Notes: generated from the letters alone by a model not told the origin. A stretch of DNA of 62,000 bases from Gnetum montanum (GCA_015680685.1 MNCI01015910.1:518939-580938), one strand, 5' to 3'. Positions 24,401-35,699 are shown, numbered from the stretch's first letter. A program made the numbers and translations.

Positions 24401-25452
24401 ACAGTCCTAGCTTCTTATTTCTCTGGCCAACTGCACGGATATCTGTCATGGGAGGTGCCCAGGTCTGTTTTGTTTGCTTGCAAATTTCCAAGTGAGCCTT
24501 CAGTGTATTGTGTCATTATACTTATCATTGTTGTCTAAGACCTTAAAATCAATTGGGGGCATACTTCAATTTTGATATCTTGAAAATGTTATTATGATCA
24601 GTCCCTTGCCTGGCGTTGCTTCACATTTTCCAAATATAATTTCTGCTTCACACTTAGAAATAATTAACATGGAAGTTTTCTTGAAGTACACAAACCAAGA
24701 AAGACGTACCAGTAATCACAATTGGTCGTATCCATTGCATGTTTTACCTTCACAAAACTTTCGAAAGTTTCCCTACATAGCATCCAACATAATCACACTC
24801 TTCTTACATTAAATAAAGTTTTTGGTTTATTCAAAATTAATTTGATCGTTTAAAACAATTTGGCTTGTTCTCGTCCTTTGTAAAACCAAAATAGCTTCCA
24901 AACCCGTTTTCTTATGGCTTTCGTTTTGCTTTTAGCTTGTTTGTGTCAAGAATGATACATTCTCAAATACACCAGAGGATTTCTTCTGTTACAAACTTCT
25001 AGTCTAGTGCCGCATCAGCAATTATTTTGTTTGTAAGCTATTCTTTACATTAGCATAAGTGGTTTCGGAATTTACATTAGTATGCTTTTTTTTTCCGTGG
25101 AGGCTGCCGGTGTACTATCTCAACTTGAAAGGGACAACTATAAGCGGAAAGGCATTCAGGTATTTTTATTCTTAAGATTTATTCTTTGGGTTATAATCTT
25201 CCAGGTACATTTTAGCGCTAAAATACTTGTCAAATCATTTTGCATCAGTGGAAAGCAGAAGACGAGGAAGCCTTTAAGGCAAAGGTGATTGAAAGATATG
25301 AGAGAGAAGGAAATCCTTATTATGCAACAGCAAGACTCTGGGATGATGGGATTATTGATCCTGCGGACACTCGTAAGGTATTAGGTCTAGCCCTTTCTGC
25401 AGCAAGCAAGGAAGTTCTTGAGAAAACTTCATACGGAATTTTCAGGATGTAA
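15227..25452 (+). CDS. MCCB: 3-methylcrotonoyl-CoA carboxylase beta subunit, mitochondrial (10 exons)
   Basis: This is the carboxyltransferase subunit of MCC, which carboxylates 3-methylcrotonoyl-CoA to 3-methylglutaconyl-CoA in mitochondrial leucine breakdown, working with a biotin-carrying alpha subunit. Exons are 15227-15430, 15579-15698, 20600-21034, 21170-21260, 21562-21800, 21949-22113, 23885-23959, 24331-24462, 25103-25159 and 25249-25452. All introns are GT-AG and the joined frame has no stop, giving 573 aa, close to the 587 aa of Arabidopsis MCCB. Residues 1-30 contain Arg 9, 10, 13, 14 and 24 and no acidic residue before about 30, as expected of a mitochondrial presequence. The N-terminal carboxyltransferase half has DSGG (177-180) and GSCTAGGAY (219-227). 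The C-terminal half has [11 protein letters not shown] (452-462). These Gly-rich loops form the oxyanion holes in the family. The protein ends in FRM, as does Arabidopsis MCCB. The start is the first ATG of an open exon with a presequence; no better upstream ATG is visible. It appears intact and functional. Confidence 0.95.
15579..15698 (+). CDS. MCCB: MCCB exon 2 (residues 69-108)
   Basis: Starts after acceptor tttttcag with VLQGGG and ends with FLELSQ before donor gtagtt. It contains the conserved NRSRNK and [14 protein letters not shown] stretch of the family. Phase 0 at both ends. Confidence 0.95.
15699..20599 (+). other. MCCB intron 2 (4.9 kb)
   Basis: The largest intron, bounded by gtagtt and ttaaag. 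It is AT-rich with no intact gene. Short reading frames inside (for example 15768-16061) match nothing recognisable. A small direct duplication of 'agcagcccca' occurs at 17586-17623. Older repeat insertions are likely but could not be delimited by eye. Confidence 0.8.
20600..21034 (+). CDS. MCCB: MCCB exon 3 (residues 109-253)
   Basis: Largest exon, phase 0 at both ends. It runs from LAGHQLYEE to AGPPLVK and contains the DSGG and [16 protein letters not shown] motifs of the N-terminal carboxyltransferase domain. Confidence 0.97.
21170..21260 (+). CDS. MCCB: MCCB exon 4 (residues 254 to the first base of codon 284)
   Basis: Begins [15 protein letters not shown] after acceptor ttttcag. It ends one base into an Asp codon, completed by exon 5, before donor gtatta. 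Confidence 0.93.
21562..21800 (+). CDS. MCCB: MCCB exon 5 (to residue 363)
   Basis: Begins after acceptor gatgtag, restores [10 protein letters not shown] across the junction and ends with [10 protein letters not shown] before a consensus gtaagt donor. It contains the [12 protein letters not shown] segment. Confidence 0.93.
21949..22113 (+). CDS. MCCB: MCCB exon 6 (residues 364-418)
   Basis: Runs from TLVTGFARI through [10 protein letters not shown] and SALKGAHFI to QNIAGFM, phase 0 at both ends. This is the start of the C-terminal carboxyltransferase domain. Confidence 0.96.
22114..23884 (+). other. MCCB intron 6 (1.77 kb) carrying a SINE-like insertion
   Basis: Bounded by gtaaga and ctgaag. 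A tRNA-like head sits at 23244-23310. Nothing else was recognised. Confidence 0.8.
23236..23510 (+). mobile_element. tRNA-derived SINE-like element in MCCB intron 6
   Basis: 'tagcttagtggtaagggtc' fits an A-box. 'ggtttgattcc', about 35 bp downstream, fits a B-box with one change from GGTTCGANTCC. The head is followed by a tRNA-unrelated body. The missing stable cloverleaf and intronic position argue for a SINE rather than a tRNA gene. Body and 3' end are approximate. Confidence 0.5.
23885..23959 (+). CDS. MCCB: MCCB exon 7 (residues 419-443)
   Basis: Encodes [20 protein letters not shown] and SCAK, near-identical to the family at this position. Phase 0, donor gtatgt. Confidence 0.96.
24331..24462 (+). 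CDS. MCCB: MCCB exon 8 (residues 444-487)
   Basis: Starts [19 protein letters not shown] after acceptor ttttgcag and ends MGGAQ before donor gtctgt. Contains the second Gly-rich oxyanion loop and the CGRAYSP stretch. Confidence 0.97.
25103..25159 (+). CDS. MCCB: MCCB exon 9 (residues 488-506)
   Basis: A 19-codon exon, AAGVLSQLE to KGIQ, after a T-rich tract and acceptor gtggag, with donor gtattt. Confidence 0.9.
25249..25452 (+). CDS. MCCB: MCCB exon 10 (residues 507-573 and stop)
   Basis: Begins [10 protein letters not shown] after acceptor catcag. It contains [21 protein letters not shown] and ends in GIFRM followed by TAA. Confidence 0.96.
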   Translation, partial: WKAEDEEAFKAKVIERYEREGNPYYATARLWDDGIIDPADTRKVLGLALSAASKEVLEKTSYGIFRM

Positions 25453-25860
25453 TTTAAGTAAATGCTTTTCCAACGCAATTGTTTTGCTCTTGAGGCTTCA
25501 TGTTATGCAAGGCCTGTTTCTGATGATCCTGACCGAACCTGGATGCATCAGGGCCCTGTGGTTGTTGAAGCTTCGTTTTATGAAAGAAGCTTAAGAATTA
25601 ATAAAATCAAAAGTAAATCATTTTCAGAAAACAGTAACTGTGCATGTTGTGCATGAATTTATTTGAAATATTTTAACAATAATCTATACTGCAAAGCTGA
25701 AGTAGATTTTTGTTTACTTGTCCTGTAAAAGTTTTGCAAAGAGTAGTCCCATCTGAAATGACTGAAGACCCATTTTAAATCCTTTAAAAATGCGTTAATA
25801 TTAGAATGTTGAGATGAACTATAACCACAAAAAGGATAATTCCATGAACAATAAACCTTA
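25453..25860 (+). other. MCCB 3' UTR and downstream spacer
   Basis: Non-coding. An AATAAA polyadenylation signal lies at 25600-25605, about 150 nt after the stop codon. The LINE tail on the other strand begins near 25860. Confidence 0.6.
25600..25605 (+). terminator. AATAAA polyadenylation signal of MCCB
   Basis: Canonical hexamer within an AT-rich stretch about 150 nt past the MCCB stop. Usage is unproven. Confidence 0.5.
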
Positions 25861-26853
25861 ACAGAGCCCAACCCAAGGGTTACAAAGTGACTCCCAAGTC
25901 ACTTGCAACCGAAAAAACAGCAAAGCAACTCACACCCCTGGGATAATTGCTACTAAAACTTAACAACTCCATAACAAATCACACGTGTCAAAAGAGTTTT
26001 ATATTATTTTTAAAGCTTGCCACATGATATTGAAGTTGGATTGAACTCGTAATAAAAGTACTTCATACCATAATCAAAAGTAGTGTTTCTGATGTTATGG
26101 TACCATGCATTTATCTACATTTCCATGTGAAGAAAATAATCTCAAAAAGCAGGATCTTCCAAGCCTTTTGAAATTGTTAAATTAGGCAATCATCTTTAAA
26201 AATGCAGCGGTAATTTTGATGAGAAATTTGATGGGAATGGCTTCAGTCCTAAATTTATTTAATAAACGGGAACTTCCAAAAAAAACATGAATGAATGAAT
26301 CCTGTGTTTGACATCAACTCAACTCCTAAAGGGTGAAGCTTGCATCCAATGGAAATACCTTCTTGAATTAATGACTAAAAAAGAAATTGAGGCTTTGGTT
26401 GGGCCTTTGAACTCCAAATTCTATGCAAAATAGCTTTCCAAAGACAATCCTTGAATTGCATATTCCACCATGTGTAAAGTAGAGTAATGAAAATTATTTA
26501 AGTGAAACTATGATTCAGCTTTAGACACTACAATGCAAAGGAGATCCATCAAGCCAAAACCACTCTCCATGCCAAGGAGTATTAGTGTGCATTTAAATAG
26601 CCCCAAAGTTAGAAAGAACATCTTTAACATGCTTATAAATAAGAAAGACTTGTCGTTGAAATCTCCACTTAAGTTTAGCTTGATGCTAAGAGAGAGCAAT
26701 GTTTCCATTTTTAATAAAAAACAATCCACCAATATGAAAGAGATTGTGATTAACAAATCTATTTGCTTTACTTGAAAATTTATTAAAAGATTTTTTAAGA
26801 ATAGAGGTCTACCAAATAGAATGTTGCTGGTTTTCCAAGCTTAAGTGGATAGG
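25860..26853 (-). pseudogene. LINE 3'-end fragment, same family as 11530-14810
   Basis: Read on the minus strand, the segment aligns with the LINE upstream of MCCB. It has the 'aatactccttggcatgg' stretch (14035-14050 in the other copy), then 'ggcccaaccaaagc', then 'tttgagat.attttctt' with 'gactatggtatgaa' (14498-14580), and the 3' untranslated 'caggtgacttgg'-like tail. It lacks the reverse transcriptase. Its 5' side is cut by the LTR starting at 26854, so this LINE copy was in place before that element inserted. Confidence 0.75.
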
Positions 26854-27728
26854 TGATAAAGTCAAATTTTTTGGAGAATACGATATCACAGCAACAATAT
26901 CATATCAATGATGTCATAATGCATGTTACATCATTGTTGATATGATGTCTTGAGATGTGTGCAGCTCTATAAATACCAACACTTGGGCACACAATCAACA
27001 ACTTTTCATTCTAAGTCTTAAGGAAACTCTTGCAGTTTATTTTCTTAGTTAGTGATAGAGTGAATGCCCATAATGTGATGTTTAGCAGTTGAACAAAATC
27101 TTTATTTGAGTGAATTGTACTTGGACGTAGTTCATGATGGTAATAAAAATTGAGATTGCTTTCCATCATTGCAGCATCTACTTTGTTTTATTTGTTTACT
27201 TAGCATAATTTTCTTGTTTTCTTAGCTTAATCATTTACATTTTCCAAACACTTTATTTTACTTGTTCATTAGTAAAGCAAAATGAGTATGATTAGCTTCG
27301 AGTGTTAAAGTGTAATCATTTGGTAACCTAGGAGTGGTTTCACTTGATTCACTCAAATGGTAAATTCACATGGTAATCCTAGTAATGTTACATGAGTCTA
27401 AGACATGACCGGTAAGCCAAGAACGAATGTTCATCACTATAGGATAAAATAGATTTACATTTTTGTCATTACTTAGATTTAGCATTTAACTTCATTTTCA
27501 TTATGTTTGCATTTAGGAGTAAAATGAGCCTTACAACATCACATATGTCTCACTGTGAGTTAAACCATACACTTAGACTTCACTAACTCAAGGTGAGAAG
27601 ACAACGATCATGGACTTAATATTAATCATTAGCATAATTACATTGTCCATCCATGGATTACGATTTGGTCGCATGCTAGCACTTGTGACTTGTATGGTAG
27701 AGTGTTGGGATTGCTCTACAATTCATCA
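26854..27728 (+). mobile_element. 5' LTR of a Gypsy element (element A)
   Basis: The LTR begins TGATAAAG and ends TTCATCA, 875 bp. A TATA box (tataaata, 26968-26975) lies 114 bp from its start. A tRNA-Asp primer site follows directly. It is the same family as the minus-strand LTRs 32414-33295 and 34674-35549, which have the TATA box at the same offset. No matching plus-strand 3' LTR is in the window. Confidence 0.8.
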
Positions 27729-27729
27729 T

Positions 27730-27747
27730 TGGCGCCATTGTTGGGGA
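27730..27747 (+). other. Primer-binding site (tRNA-Asp) of element A
   Basis: 'tggcgccattgttgggga' matches the complement of the plant tRNA-Asp(GTC) 3' end (TGGCGCCGTTGCCGGGGA) with two transitions, directly after the LTR end. This primer is typical of Athila-like Gypsy elements. Confidence 0.8.
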
Positions 27748-27872
27748 TGTGTTAATGTGTTTTGAGTAATTGATCTTACAAAGTTTGTTGTATCAAGAAC
27801 CACAAGTCAATCTTCGTATCTTTAATCAATTCTAATAACACACACATTTAACTAAGCATCACATATGCAAAT

Positions 27873-29840
27873 ATGGCTTCAACACTTAAAGAAAAACTAT
27901 CACTTTCCAAAGAGCTATAAAGGAACAATGACAAAACAATTAACAATGAAGACTGGAGTATGCTTATGCAAACATGAATCTCATATGCTCACACTGATCC
28001 TTATTATCCTGATTTCACATTCATCTCTCACCAGGATGAGTAGTTAAGGTGGAGGGACCTACAGGGCAATATTATTCTGCCTCCAAAGCGTTCAACACCT
28101 ACCATGACTCAAACAACTTTAAGGGGAATGAATCTAAGCTATGTGCAAGAGGGGTACCATGTGATCAAACACGTGACTAAACCCTACCAACCCACAAAGG
28201 CATAAGTGCGAAGAAATACTACTATGGAGATCAAACATGAAAATAATAAGGGAAAGCAGATCAACTCTACTATTGTCCTAGAAGAACTTGATGGTAATGC
28301 ATTTGTAGTAGAAAAACTCCATCACAATCATGAAGTCCATTCACAAACACCTATTATTCACCTGGAAGAACCTGCCAAGGTACAACTACATTTAGCTCTC
28401 GCTGAGACACCAAGAAGAGAAGCAAAGGACTCTAAATACAAGTAGGACTCAAGGCCTAGAGTTTTTGCCAGGTTACAAAGAGATGAATTCCAAAGTCATA
28501 GAAGGAGAACTAGCTAGCATCATTCTCCAACTACTTCATCTTCCTCCTCATGATCGTTGGTGGACTCTAATAGAAGAGAAGAAAGGTTTAGAGATCATGA
28601 TAGGAAGAGACATTAGGCTCATGATAGGCATGAAAATTGTCAAAGGCACCTTGATGAAGAAGATGGAGAGTATGAATCACAAAGGAACACGAATAGACAT
28701 GAAGAGAAAGAGCAATATGAGTACCAAAGGAGACATTACTACAATTGAGCATACGAACCCTATGGACATGAAGAACCCCTATTGGCTACTCGTAGCATGA
28801 TCAACATAAGGAAAGCGGTGTACATTCCAACCAAGCATGTGAGGGACATTTGCATCAAGTGACTTGATATGAATAATATTTCTAAGTCTGAATGATGATA
28901 TAACATAGATCCACAACATTACCTTCAAGAGTTTCACGATGCCTATGCCCTACAAAATATCGAAAGTGACTAGCAAAAGCTCAAGTTGTTTCCTAGGACA
29001 CTCATTAAGGAGGTAAAGAGCTGGTATTGATCATTGGAACCTGAATCATTCAGAAGGTGAAGTACCATGCTTGAACTCTTTAATGAAAAATATCAAACTT
29101 ACTCCAGGGTGTTGAATCTCAGAAAGTAGATCCAAGGCTGGAAGCAAGGGACACATGAATCCCTTGATGTGGTGATGGGTAGATACTACTCTCTTCTACA
29201 TAGGTGCCCAAGCTATGGAGTTTCCCAAAGGGAGCAACTTAGGCACATTGTTGATGGGTTGAGGAATAAAACCAAGGAAACCCTTGGATTCTATTACTAC
29301 CCTAGATGACTACCCATCAAATCTAGAGGTTAATTAACCAAGTGGTGAAGGAGGAGGATGAGTTGAAAAAGAGAGAATCAACCAAGGAATACAGTTAAGG
29401 TCCATCTATAAAAAAAAAGAGATATATGAATATGTGATAAGTAAGAGAAAGAAACTTTGGAAGAGGTGATTCAAAATAAGATACTATTGATTCAAAAATT
29501 CATCAATGACATAGCAACCAAGGTAGAAAATATGTTAGATTCAATGGCTGAAAAATTTGCTACAGCCTTAAAAATTGTGGAGGAAAGAACTGAACAAGCC
29601 TTTAATAAGGACAAGGAGAAGAAAAAGAAAAGAGACTATGGATGTGAACACTACAAACAAAAAGCAAAAGTTACTTTAGTGGAAGAAAGTTCTGACTCAA
29701 GCTTAGAGGATGAGGAAGGATGTATAGTGTGCCAATATGAACATCCTAAAGGATGTTGTCCTATGATGGCACATTTTCAAGAATCAGGGGCATATGCGCT
29801 CAATCAAAGATTCATTAAAAAGAAAATGCCAAAATAGTTA
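27873..29840 (+). pseudogene. Gag remnant of element A
   Basis: The ATG at 27873 starts a frame with 'DFTFISHQDE' and 'LRWRDLQGNI.LPP', aligning with the N-terminus of gag in element B (43496-43837). The gag core around 28890-29340 is broken by stops and frameshifts. 29457-29837 is open (126 codons), basic and helical, and holds a knuckle-like C-X2-C-X3-H-X3-C at 29721-29756. That differs from the usual retroviral CX2CX4HX4C spacing; element B has the same 'HPKGC' core. Confidence 0.7.
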
Positions 29841-30479
29841 TCTTAACCTCAAGGTAACTATAGACAGTCCTTCCAACCCACTTATTATCCAAGTGGAGCT
29901 TATCCACAAGCACATGAGCAATATCAACAACAATGGCAACAACCACAAGCATGGGCAATGCCACCATCAAGGCAATAGTACCCATATCAGCAACTAGACC
30001 CTTATGGATATTATTTGCAACATCTAATATCTCTAAGGAATGCAGTAGTTCACACTTCTCAGTATTATTCACCTAAGTATTATAGATCTATAACTCCAAG
30101 GATAGATTCCAATCCCTACATATATCAACTAATGACTAGTCCATTAAGTCAACCTTCTGATCCTTTACCACCTTTACTACCACTTATAATGCAAGGGGAG
30201 CTACCATCACAACCACAACAAAGAAGTGCTACAAGGGAAGTGAATATACAGAAAGAGGATCATACTAGCAATACTAAAGAAAAATCGAGAAAATTTCCTT
30301 TCTTTAGAACAAGTCCAGAGAAGGTTGGCAGAGTTAGGACTCCATTGAATCATGTTCCTTATATGAAAAATCCTCCTACAAAAACTATGCTTCCACAACA
30401 ACTAGGTTAGAAACTTATAACTGTCATGCTAATAGATATAGTATTAGATTGAATAAAGGTAAGTACACTTCCCAAGTAA

Positions 30480-31280
30480 AGAATAGGCCCTGGAAATCCT
30501 TTGATTCAACTACAAGTAGTTGTAAATTCATCATATAAGGCTCTACTAGATTTAGGTTTTGGAGTAAATTTGATATCTCAAGAAACATACAAGGCATCGA
30601 ACCTACTACCCTTAAAGACGTGTAACATAAGGTTAGAGGTAGTAGACTAGTCTATCACCAATACTTTGGGATAGATAGATGATGTGGTAACCATTATCAA
30701 TGGGTGGTCTTATCCAGTAAATTTTCTAGTGATTGATGTGAAGAATGATGATAAGGAATTTCCTATCATTATGGGGAAAGCATGGCTTAGCACAATAGAT
30801 GCTAAGTTAGGAATGAGAGATTTATCTATGGAAATATCTAAGGAAGATGAGCAAGGAGCCATACATACGCAAAGAATCCCATGCATTACTGATGATAACA
30901 AAGGGGTGCAATTGTGGATCGAAACTTCAGAATGTCAACATAGTCCTTACATTAGTGCACAACAGATGTGAGAAACATGTGTATGTAAGAAGGAATAGGG
31001 GCCACTAAACCAAAAGACACATTGTGGCTAGAAACTAAGAATGTAAAATTGTCTAAAACATGATGGAAATGTCTAACTCACTTATTAATTCCTATCCTAA
31101 GAGAATGACCCAAACTAAGAACTTACAAAAGGAAAACCTACATCATAGTAATACACCAACAAATAATGGAAATGAAGACTTAAAATTTGAATTTAAGAAT
31201 AAACAAAAGAGTATAGTTGGACCTTTGAAGATGGAAAAACCATCTAGTCCAATGATATATATATCCTCAAGAGATTAGAA
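30480..31280 (+). pseudogene. Protease region of element A; element breaks off after it
   Basis: The frame shows 'ALLDLGFGVNLISQE', the DLGA-type active site of Athila-like proteases, then 'FPIIMGKAWLSTIDAK', matching element B at 46315-46365. No reverse transcriptase follows. The coding trace fades at about 31280 and the element is truncated or deleted there. Confidence 0.65.
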
Positions 31281-32413
31281 TTCAATTACCATCAAGATTA
31301 CCTTGGATAAGAACCAAAAAACTAAATCACTATGGATGGTAAATGACAAATGTAGATCATATGATCCAAGCAACCTAGGGTCCATTTTTTTGAGCACTTG
31401 CCCATGAGTTCAGTCATGCAAGAGATGCCTTACCTTAACTTAGGAATTAATAAGTGCTTTTTAACTTTTTGTTTTCTAATTCTTTTTGGTTTATAATTTC
31501 TTGTTATATTTATTCACATTTCTTACCAATTTTCACATTCTTTGATATCTTTTCATCCTTTTATACTTTTTCATTTCTTAAACTTTTGATATTCTTTAAT
31601 ATTTTTCAAATTCTTTCCTTATTTTACTATTTCTCTATAATTTTCATTACCCATATTGTACACATTTTTGTTAATTTTCAATAAAATACACTGAATAAAG
31701 AAAGATGTAGTTCCAATAAGGTGAAGATTACCATATATTATCTAATCATAAGGGACTGATTACCTATATAGTGAGACCATGACATCCATCCACCCATTCC
31801 AATAATAAGAGGTTCTTATCATGGCCATAATGATATTCTTCTCACAATAAAACTAAGAATAAACCTATTATCATTATACCTTGATAGAAGGATGAAGAAC
31901 CAAGTGGGAATGACAAGGGTGTGACATCAAAAGAACTTTTGGATTCTCTAGGATTACTGCTGTGAATTCTATCCTATTGTTGAGGATGTCTTATCTTCTT
32001 GAATATCTAACGAAAAATGGAAGAGTACCATAAGTTCTACGTTATCATGTCATTAGAAAGATGTTACCCATGCCTAAAGGTAGTCCTTTGGTAAGGTTAA
32101 CATAGTCAAAAATAAAATCCATGCATAGAATAAATTTCTAGGGTCCCATTGGAAAGACATGTTACCCATGCTTGAAGGTAGGTGGCTTCTCAAGAATCTT
32201 GAAAATAAAGAGTGTAACCAATAAACTCCTTCCTTTGAACAACATGCAAAGTGGTAATACTCCTTGCAACAGTAGTAGTCTTATGGTTGTGAATTCTAGG
32301 GATGAAATAATGCGATGTCACTAGAAAGTGGTTTGAACTTGGTTTGAATCTTGGACAAAAAGGCTAATGATTACTTTAACCACAGATTACACACAAGAAT
32401 TTATTATGCATAT
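31281..32413. other. Non-coding spacer with a T-rich tract
   Basis: 31448-31690 is strongly T/C-rich on the plus strand, with many short TTC/TTA runs. The remainder holds no recognised feature. A loosely repeated 'agatgttacccatgc' / 'gacatgttacccatgc' pair occurs at 32052 and 32157. Confidence 0.4.
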
Positions 32414-33295
32414 TAATGAGTGGTGGAATGTCCAACACTCTACCATACAATTCACAAGTGCTCATGTGCAACTAGATTGTAATCCACAAATGAAAAATGT
32501 GGTTATGCTAGTAATTGAAGTTAAGCTTGAGATCGTTGTCTTCTCACTTTAAGCTAGTAAAATTCAAGTGTATGGTTTAGCTCTTAGTGAGGCGTATGAT
32601 TAATTGATGTTTTTAGGCTCATAAGTGATCCTAAAGTAAACATGATTGAATAAATTTTAAGTCTAGTTAACTAAAAAAACATAAACCTATCTTAGCCTAG
32701 TGCAATGGATATCTGTTCTTGGTCTACCGTACATGCCTTGGACTCATGTGGTCATCATTGGAATTACTAAGTGGTATTACTATTGAGCAAATCAAGTAAT
32801 GCCACTACTAGGTTATCAGATAACTACACCTAGCACTTGAACCTAGTTGTATCCATTTCACTTACTAATGACATGTAAAATAAATTGCTTGGTATGTAAA
32901 TGATTAACTAAGAAAATAGTAAAGATTATGCTAAGTAAACAAATGAAACTAAGGTAATGTTGTAATGATGGAAAGCAATCTCGATCGTTATTGCCATCAT
33001 GAACTACGTCCAAGTACAAGTCACTTGAATGAAGATTCTAGGTAATCACTAAACATCATATTGTGGACATTCACTCTCTAGTACAACTATGAAATAAAAC
33101 TACAAAAATTTTCCTAAGACTTTGAATTAAAAAGTTTAGGATTGTACACCCAAGTGTTAGTATTTATAAGGCTGCACGCATCTTGATACATTACACCAAT
33201 GATGAAATAGCATGTACGACAACATCATATCTACGAAATCGTTGCTATGATATTGCAAATACAATATCACATCACAACAAAAACTAACTTTATCA
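32414..33295 (-). mobile_element. 3' LTR (minus strand) of coiled-coil element copy 3
   Basis: On the minus strand it starts TGATAAAG at 33295, preceded by a purine tract GGGGGTA, and carries a TATA box (complement of 33161-33168). It ends near 32414 in a diverged terminal module. It is the same family as 26854-27728. Confidence 0.75.
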
Positions 33296-33464
33296 TACCC
33301 CCATGATTGATTGGAAACATGTCCTTGAGTCTCTTACAAAATTGGAAGGTAGACTTGACTGTACATGACTTAGAATGTCATAGCAGTGTTTTTACAAAAT
33401 ATGATATAGTTACATGATAAGATAAAACAAAACAAAACAAAACTTTGGAGTAACTCAATGTAGC

Positions 33465-34673
33465 TCATGTTCTAGGTGGTGGAGGCTCTTCCATCAGTTG
33501 CTTCCCTTTGTCATTAGGCATTTTGAATTGGTATATGTTAAGGAGTGCTTAAAGCTTTTCTTCCTTTGTTCTTTCTGTCATATATCATCCATGCTTGTTG
33601 TGCAATGCTGGATGGTGTGAGTATATCCCATAGGTATGGTAGCTATGAAAACATTTTGTTGGCCTTCAAGTATCAAGCTGCAAACTACTGCCTCTCTTTC
33701 TCAAAAGCTATGGCCATCTTTCTTAGCTCCTGGTAATCTAACATTCGATGTGCTAGGTTAGCTTCTACATCCTTTTGGCCTTGGTCGCTAGCTTTAACAA
33801 TCTCAAGTTTAGAGTTTGCCACATGTAATTTATGTAATGTATCCTTTTGATGAACAAACTCCTTCTCATACATTGTGTAGACTACCACCACGTACTGTTA
33901 ACATGGCCAAATTAACATATCGGAGGTTTGCTAATCCCATGTACAATATTAAATCTTAGATCTGTAGATCCTTGTCTTTCACTTCAACATTGTAGACATG
34001 GGCAAGGCTATCCAGAATTTGTTGCAAATTTGAATTTTGTGTAGAAAATGAACTAATTTTAGCCTTTACCATCTGGATCTATTTCTCATTTTTTTGTTTG
34101 TACATGCCCACGTAATCTCAAAAATGTTATTTTAGTCACTCATGTTTCTTGGCCTCATTTTCCCATGCATTGATTTCAATTGTAAAATTTTGGGGAATAG
34201 TGCAAACCTCTTCCATTGATGGAGTTCTATTTTCTTGGATCAAGTGACTCATATCCTAGTTGACATGGACCAATTGTTCTTGGAGTTCTCGAGAACATTC
34301 TTCTACTTTTCTATACTTGTCAACTAAGCATTATTAGTAGGTAATTGTTTGTTTTCTTCTTGTAAGGCTATGAGAGATTTAGCATGTGCATATGTTTGTG
34401 CCTTAACAATAGGTGCATCCCACACTACCTTATCCTTCTCTTTCTTCATTCTCATGTTATGGTTAATCAACCACCTTCCATGGTCAATTTTGAATTAATC
34501 TAGTTGGTCTAGTGCTATGAATTACATTGGGTCTCTTCATTTAGCTATCAAGGTGGCTAATTTTTCTTACAACCTTTGCACTTCATTATCTACATGATTA
34601 GCCCTAGTTTTAGCCATGACCAACTTTCCTTTTGTGGCTATCAAATCATATTGGATTGTCGTGATGTCACTGG
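33465..34673 (-). pseudogene. Coiled-coil ORF, copy 3 (3' half only)
   Basis: Read on the minus strand from 34673 it begins 'SDITTI..DLIATKGKLVMA', aligning with 'SDVIVV.LELIATKGKLIMV' in copy 2. It continues as a Lys/Glu/Gln-rich helical protein with an open 68-codon stretch (33685-33891) containing 'YEKEF.HQKDTL.KL'. The C-terminus is 'LMEEPPPP' just before the stop at 33465-33467. Its upstream half is cut off by the LTR beginning at 34674, which suggests that the copy 2 element inserted into this one. Confidence 0.6.
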
Positions 34674-35549
34674 TGATGAATAGTAGAGTAATCCAACATC
34701 CAACCATACAAGTCATAGGTGTTCACACATGACTAGATCATAATTCGTGGATAAGGAAATATTAATATGCTAGTAATTGGTTTAATTTCAAGATTGTTTT
34801 CTTTCCAAGTGGAGCTAGTGAAGTCTATGTGTATGGTTTAGCTCACCATGAGATATATGATATATGATGTTGTTTGGCCATTCTTACTCATAGCAAACAT
34901 GATGAAATGAAAATAGTTTCTAATCCTAAGTCTAAGTAATTGCATGAAAGTAAATCTAACTTAGCCTAATGCAATGGATATCTAATCTTGATCTACTATA
35001 CACTCCTTGGATTCATGTAGTCATCACTAGGATTACCTAGTGGTATTACTATTAAGCAAATAAAGCAAAACCACCACTAGGTTACCAAATAACTACACTT
35101 AGCATTTGAAACTTGTCGTATCCATACTGCTTATATTCAACAAGTAAAATAAATTGCTTGTAAAGTAAGTGATTAACTAGGAAAATAGGGAAAATTATTC
35201 TAAGTAAACATAAGAAAACTAAGTGGATGCTATAATAATGATAAGCAATCTCGATCTTTATTGTCAGTCATGAACTATGTCCAAGTACAATTCACTTGAA
35301 TAAAGATACTGTACAATTGCTCAACACCACACTACAAGCATACACTCTATCGCTAACTACGGAATGAAACTGCAAGAGTTCTAATACAATTGGAATAAAA
35401 ACTTATGCATATCCATGTGCCTAAGTGTTATATTTATAGGCTACACACACCCCACAATATTGTATCTATAATGATGTAGGATGTGCTACAATATCGAATA
35501 AATGACATCATAGATATGATATTATTGTAGATTAAAATTAACTTTATCA
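34674..35549 (-). mobile_element. 3' LTR (minus strand) of coiled-coil element copy 2
   Basis: 876 bp. On the minus strand it starts TGATAAAG after GGGGTA and ends TTCATCA at 34674. The TATA box is the complement of 35431-35438. It is the same family as 26854-27728 and 32414-33295. No primer site adjoins its end at 34674, so it is a 3' LTR, not the 5' LTR of copy 3. Confidence 0.78.
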
Positions 35550-35699
35550 TACCCCAAAACTTGACTAAACATTTTCCTTGAGTTAAAACAAAATGAGGAT
35601 AGAGTTCCTTACAAAATTGGAAGGTAGATTTACATGACACTACATGTTGCAATGGTGTTTACAAAATTGACATAATTACATGACAACATATCAAACAAA

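Noticed and set aside
31454-31684. 76-codon Phe/Ile/Ser-rich frame suggesting a membrane protein
   Set aside because: It is a translation of a T-rich low-complexity tract.
26854-33295. A complete element with LTRs 26854-27728 and 32414-33295
   Set aside because: The two LTRs are in opposite orientation, so they cannot be the pair of one element.
34674-35549. 5' LTR of the minus-strand element lying at 33296-34673
   Set aside because: No primer-binding site adjoins its 34674 end, while a purine tract lies on its other side; it is the 3' LTR of the element at 35550-38060.
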